The notes below the pieces were generated by a model. It saw only the letters and a program-made list of their open reading frames with translations, searched no databases and was not told where the DNA came from. The translations under genes and the position numbers were made by a program. A stretch of 64,000 nt of DNA from Paenibacillus cookii (GTDB lineage Bacteria; Bacillota; Bacilli; Paenibacillales; Paenibacillaceae), in assembly GCF_018333375.1 (NCBI RefSeq), contig NZ_BORW01000029.1:1-64000 (forward strand). The letters run 5' to 3'. Below are positions 62,037 to 64,000 of the stretch, piece after piece (the stretch's first letter is position 1; every line of letters starts with the position of its first letter).

Positions 62037-63022
62037 TGAGTGACATGAATGCCGCAACCGCTCCGAACGTACAGCCGGCAGAGCCGATGGCACCGGAAAA
62101 CGCACCGCTTCCTCCTAGTAAAAAACCGCCAGGACCGTGGAAGCTCGTGTGGCAGAAGTTTTCGCATAACCCATACGCAATGACAGGTCTTGTCGTTTTA
62201 TTGATTTTTGTACTTGTAGCCATTTTCGCCAAACAGGTCGCCCCGTTTGATCCGGCGAAAGTCGACATGATGAATTCCAACTTGAAGCCGGGATCGGGCA
62301 AGCATTTGCTTGGAACGGACGAGCTGGGCCGGGATATTTTCTCCCGCCTTGTTTACAGCAGCCGCATCTCGCTTATGGTCGGTTTTTCCGTCGCCATTAT
62401 CGCCGTGTTTTTAGGCTCGTTAATCGGCGCGATTTCCGGTTATTTCGGCGGTTGGGTCGACACGATTTTCATGCGTCTGATCGACGTCATGATCTCGCTG
62501 CCGGGCTTGTTCATCAACATCTTGGTTATGGCTATTTTCGGAACAAAAATGATTTACCTCATATTAATATTGGCGCTGACAAGCTGGACCGGGGTTGCCC
62601 GCCTCGTGCGGGGACAATTCCTGCAGCTGCGCGAAATGCAGTATGTCGAAGCGGCCAGAGCCACCGGGGTATCCAGCTGGGGCATCATTTTCCGGCATTT
62701 GCTGCGCAATGCAAGCTTCCCGATTATCGTTAACGCCACGCTGATGGTCGGCGGCGCCATCTTGTCCGAATCCGGTTTGTCGTATTTGGGCCTCGGTATC
62801 CAAATGCCGCAAACAAGCTGGGGAATTATGCTGAGCAACTCGCAGGAGTTCATGCTGATCAATCCGATGCTGGCCGTTTATCCGGGCTTGTGTATCCTGA
62901 TTGTCGTGCTGGCCGTTAACTTCATTGGCGACGGGATCCGTGACGCCCTTGATCCAAGACAGAAAAAATCCCGGAGGAGGTTAGCAAAATGGCGGAAAAA
63001 CTTCTCGAAGTCCGGAATCTGA
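62036..63022 (+). CDS. Peptide ABC permease 2 (DppC/OppC type)
   Basis: A 328-residue permease. A Pro-rich N-terminal arm (about 10-35) precedes the first membrane segment. KHLLGTDELGRDIFSRLVYS and the loop QYVEAARATGVSSWGIIFRH are typical. After the usual DALDP ending, a basic extension of about 18 residues runs into the next gene, overlapping it by 34 bases. That extension may reflect a lost stop codon. Confidence 0.93.
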   Translation: MSDMNAATAPNVQPAEPMAPENAPLPPSKKPPGPWKLVWQKFSHNPYAMTGLVVLLIFVLVAIFAKQVAPFDPAKVDMMNSNLKPGSGKHLLGTDELGRDIFSRLVYSSRISLMVGFSVAIIAVFLGSLIGAISGYFGGWVDTIFMRLIDVMISLPGLFINILVMAIFGTKMIYLILILALTSWTGVARLVRGQFLQLREMQYVEAARATGVSSWGIIFRHLLRNASFPIIVNATLMVGGAILSESGLSYLGLGIQMPQTSWGIMLSNSQEFMLINPMLAVYPGLCILIVVLAVNFIGDGIRDALDPRQKKSRRRLAKWRKNFSKSGI

Positions 63023-64000
63023 CCACAGGCTTTTTGACGGAAAAAGGTTTAGTGAAAGCAACGGATCGCATCTCTTTGGCGATCGAAAAAGGAAAAACGC
63101 TTTGTCTCGTCGGCGAGTCCGGCAGCGGCAAAAGCGTCACCTCGATGTCGATTATGCGTCTGATCGATTATGCCAACGGCGTCATTCTGGAAGGAAGCAT
63201 CAATTTTAAAGGTGAAGACCTGGTCAAGAAAAAACAAGAGGAACTGAGAAGCATCCGCGGGAATAAAATCTCGATGATTTTCCAGGATCCGATGTCGGCG
63301 TTGAATCCCGTGTTTACGGTTGGAGAGCAAATCGCCGAAAGCTTGCGCCTTCACCAAAATAAATCCAAGGACGAAGCATGGAAGGAAGCCATCGAGCTGC
63401 TTCGCATGGTCGGCATTCCTTCGCCGGAAATCCGCGCCAAGCAGTATCCGAACCAGCTCTCCGGCGGGATGTGTCAGCGCGTCGTCATCGCCATTGCCCT
63501 CGCTTCCAAACCGGAGCTTCTGATCGCCGATGAACCGACGACCGCGCTGGACGTGACGGTTCAGGCGCAAATTCTGGATCTGCTGCAGGACTTGAAAGAA
63601 AAGCTCGGCACATCGATCCTGCTCATTACCCACGATATGGGCGTAGCTGCCGAAATGGCCGACCATATCGCGGTTATGTACGCAGGCGCCATCGTAGAGC
63701 AGGGAACGGTAGAGGAAATCTTCTCGAATCCGTCCCATCCGTATACGGTTGGCCTCCTGCAATCCATTCCGGGATTCGAAGGCGAACGCGGCGGCGAATT
63801 GTACACGATCAAAGGTACGATTCCGGCGCTGGGCAACCTTCCGCAAGGCTGCCGCTTTAATCCGCGCTGCCCGCATGTGATGGACAAATGCCGCCAAGTC
63901 GAACCCGGAGATATCCAAGTCGGTGACGAGCATTACGCAAAATGCTGGCTGTTCGAAGAAAACGGCAAGGCAGCCGTAGCCGGGAAAGGGGATAACATCC
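62989..64000 (+). CDS. Peptide ABC transporter ATPase 2 (DppD/OppD type), 3' end outside window
   Basis: 337 codons are present and the frame is still open at the right edge. Walker A GESGSGKS lies at 42-49 and Walker B is LLIADEPTTALD. The signature reads LSGGMCQRVVIAIAL, with Cys162 where Arg is usual. The C-terminal cysteine region (CRFNPRCPHVMDKC) is present, so the coding sequence is nearly complete. AGGAGG lies eight bases before the ATG, inside the preceding permease gene. Confidence 0.94.
   Translation, partial: MAEKLLEVRNLTTGFLTEKGLVKATDRISLAIEKGKTLCLVGESGSGKSVTSMSIMRLIDYANGVILEGSINFKGEDLVKKKQEELRSIRGNKISMIFQDPMSALNPVFTVGEQIAESLRLHQNKSKDEAWKEAIELLRMVGIPSPEIRAKQYPNQLSGGMCQRVVIAIALASKPELLIADEPTTALDVTVQAQILDLLQDLKEKLGTSILLITHDMGVAAEMADHIAVMYAGAIVEQGTVEEIFSNPSHPYTVGLLQSIPGFEGERGGELYTIKGTIPALGNLPQGCRFNPRCPHVMDKCRQVEPGDIQVGDEHYAKCWLFEENGKAAVAGKGDNI

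Noticed and set aside
1..64000. CRISPR arrays, insertion sequences, prophage or integrase genes
   Set aside because: No regularly spaced repeats, transposase-like proteins, terminal inverted repeats or phage genes were seen anywhere in the window.

Overview
The window is a Firmicutes replication-origin region, most likely from Paenibacillus. The evidence is gene order: 16S rRNA, HD-GYP protein, gyrA, a YheC/YheD-type ATP-grasp gene, gyrB, remB, recF, yaaA, dnaN, dnaA, oriC, then rpmH, rnpA, spoIIIJ/yidC, jag, mnmE, mnmG, rsmG, noc, soj, spo0J. Sporulation-linked genes (YheC/D, YyaC, Noc, Soj/Spo0J), Shine-Dalgarno sites close to AAGGAGG, frequent TTG and GTG starts, and many carbohydrate-uptake and glycosidase genes agree with this. 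Nothing looks like an insertion sequence, prophage or CRISPR array.

Layout. (1) 1-13.3 kb: genes run leftward from the origin, apart from the ATP-grasp gene. The left end is the 5' end of a 16S gene with tandem promoters. The origin looks bipartite. A DnaA-box cluster lies upstream of dnaA (about 12.5-12.95 kb). A probable unwinding site lies between dnaA and dnaN, with an AT-rich tract, TAG-type trinucleotides, a GC-rich spacer and DnaA boxes. (2) 13.3-25 kb: the rightward housekeeping block. Two identical parS sequences are present, one inside the rsmG terminator and one inside spo0J. Three long intergenic stretches (rpmH-rnpA, rsmG-noc, noc-soj) hold no convincing gene. (3) 25-31 kb: a cysteine-desulfurase-like enzyme, DUF4446, YyaC, DUF3343, an MscS channel, DUF951, tRNA-Ser(CGA), a YjzC-like protein, and the rpsF-ssb-rpsR operon with a probable S6:S18-binding leader. 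A Noc-binding-site-like palindrome follows rpsR.

(4) 31.4-52 kb: a carbohydrate locus. It holds a YesM/YesN-type two-component system, a lipoprotein binding protein with two CUT1 permeases, a GH3 enzyme, a GH38 alpha-mannosidase, a GH125 exo-alpha-mannosidase, an unusual 1045-residue clan GH-A enzyme, and a second GH38. None of the five hydrolases has a visible signal peptide. The simplest reading is import of mannose-rich oligosaccharides, perhaps freed from N-glycans or alpha-mannan, followed by trimming in the cytoplasm. (5) 52-64 kb: two peptide ABC-transporter operons (binding protein, two permeases, one or two ATPases); the second runs off the right end. They share a similar promoter and a nearly identical 44-bp leader block with two palindromes, which suggests a common unknown control.

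Coordinates were read from the sequence. Starts were moved from the longest open frame wherever a Shine-Dalgarno site and family length favoured an internal start; these cases are stated. Promoters, terminators and RNA structures were judged by eye, without folding software or database searches.
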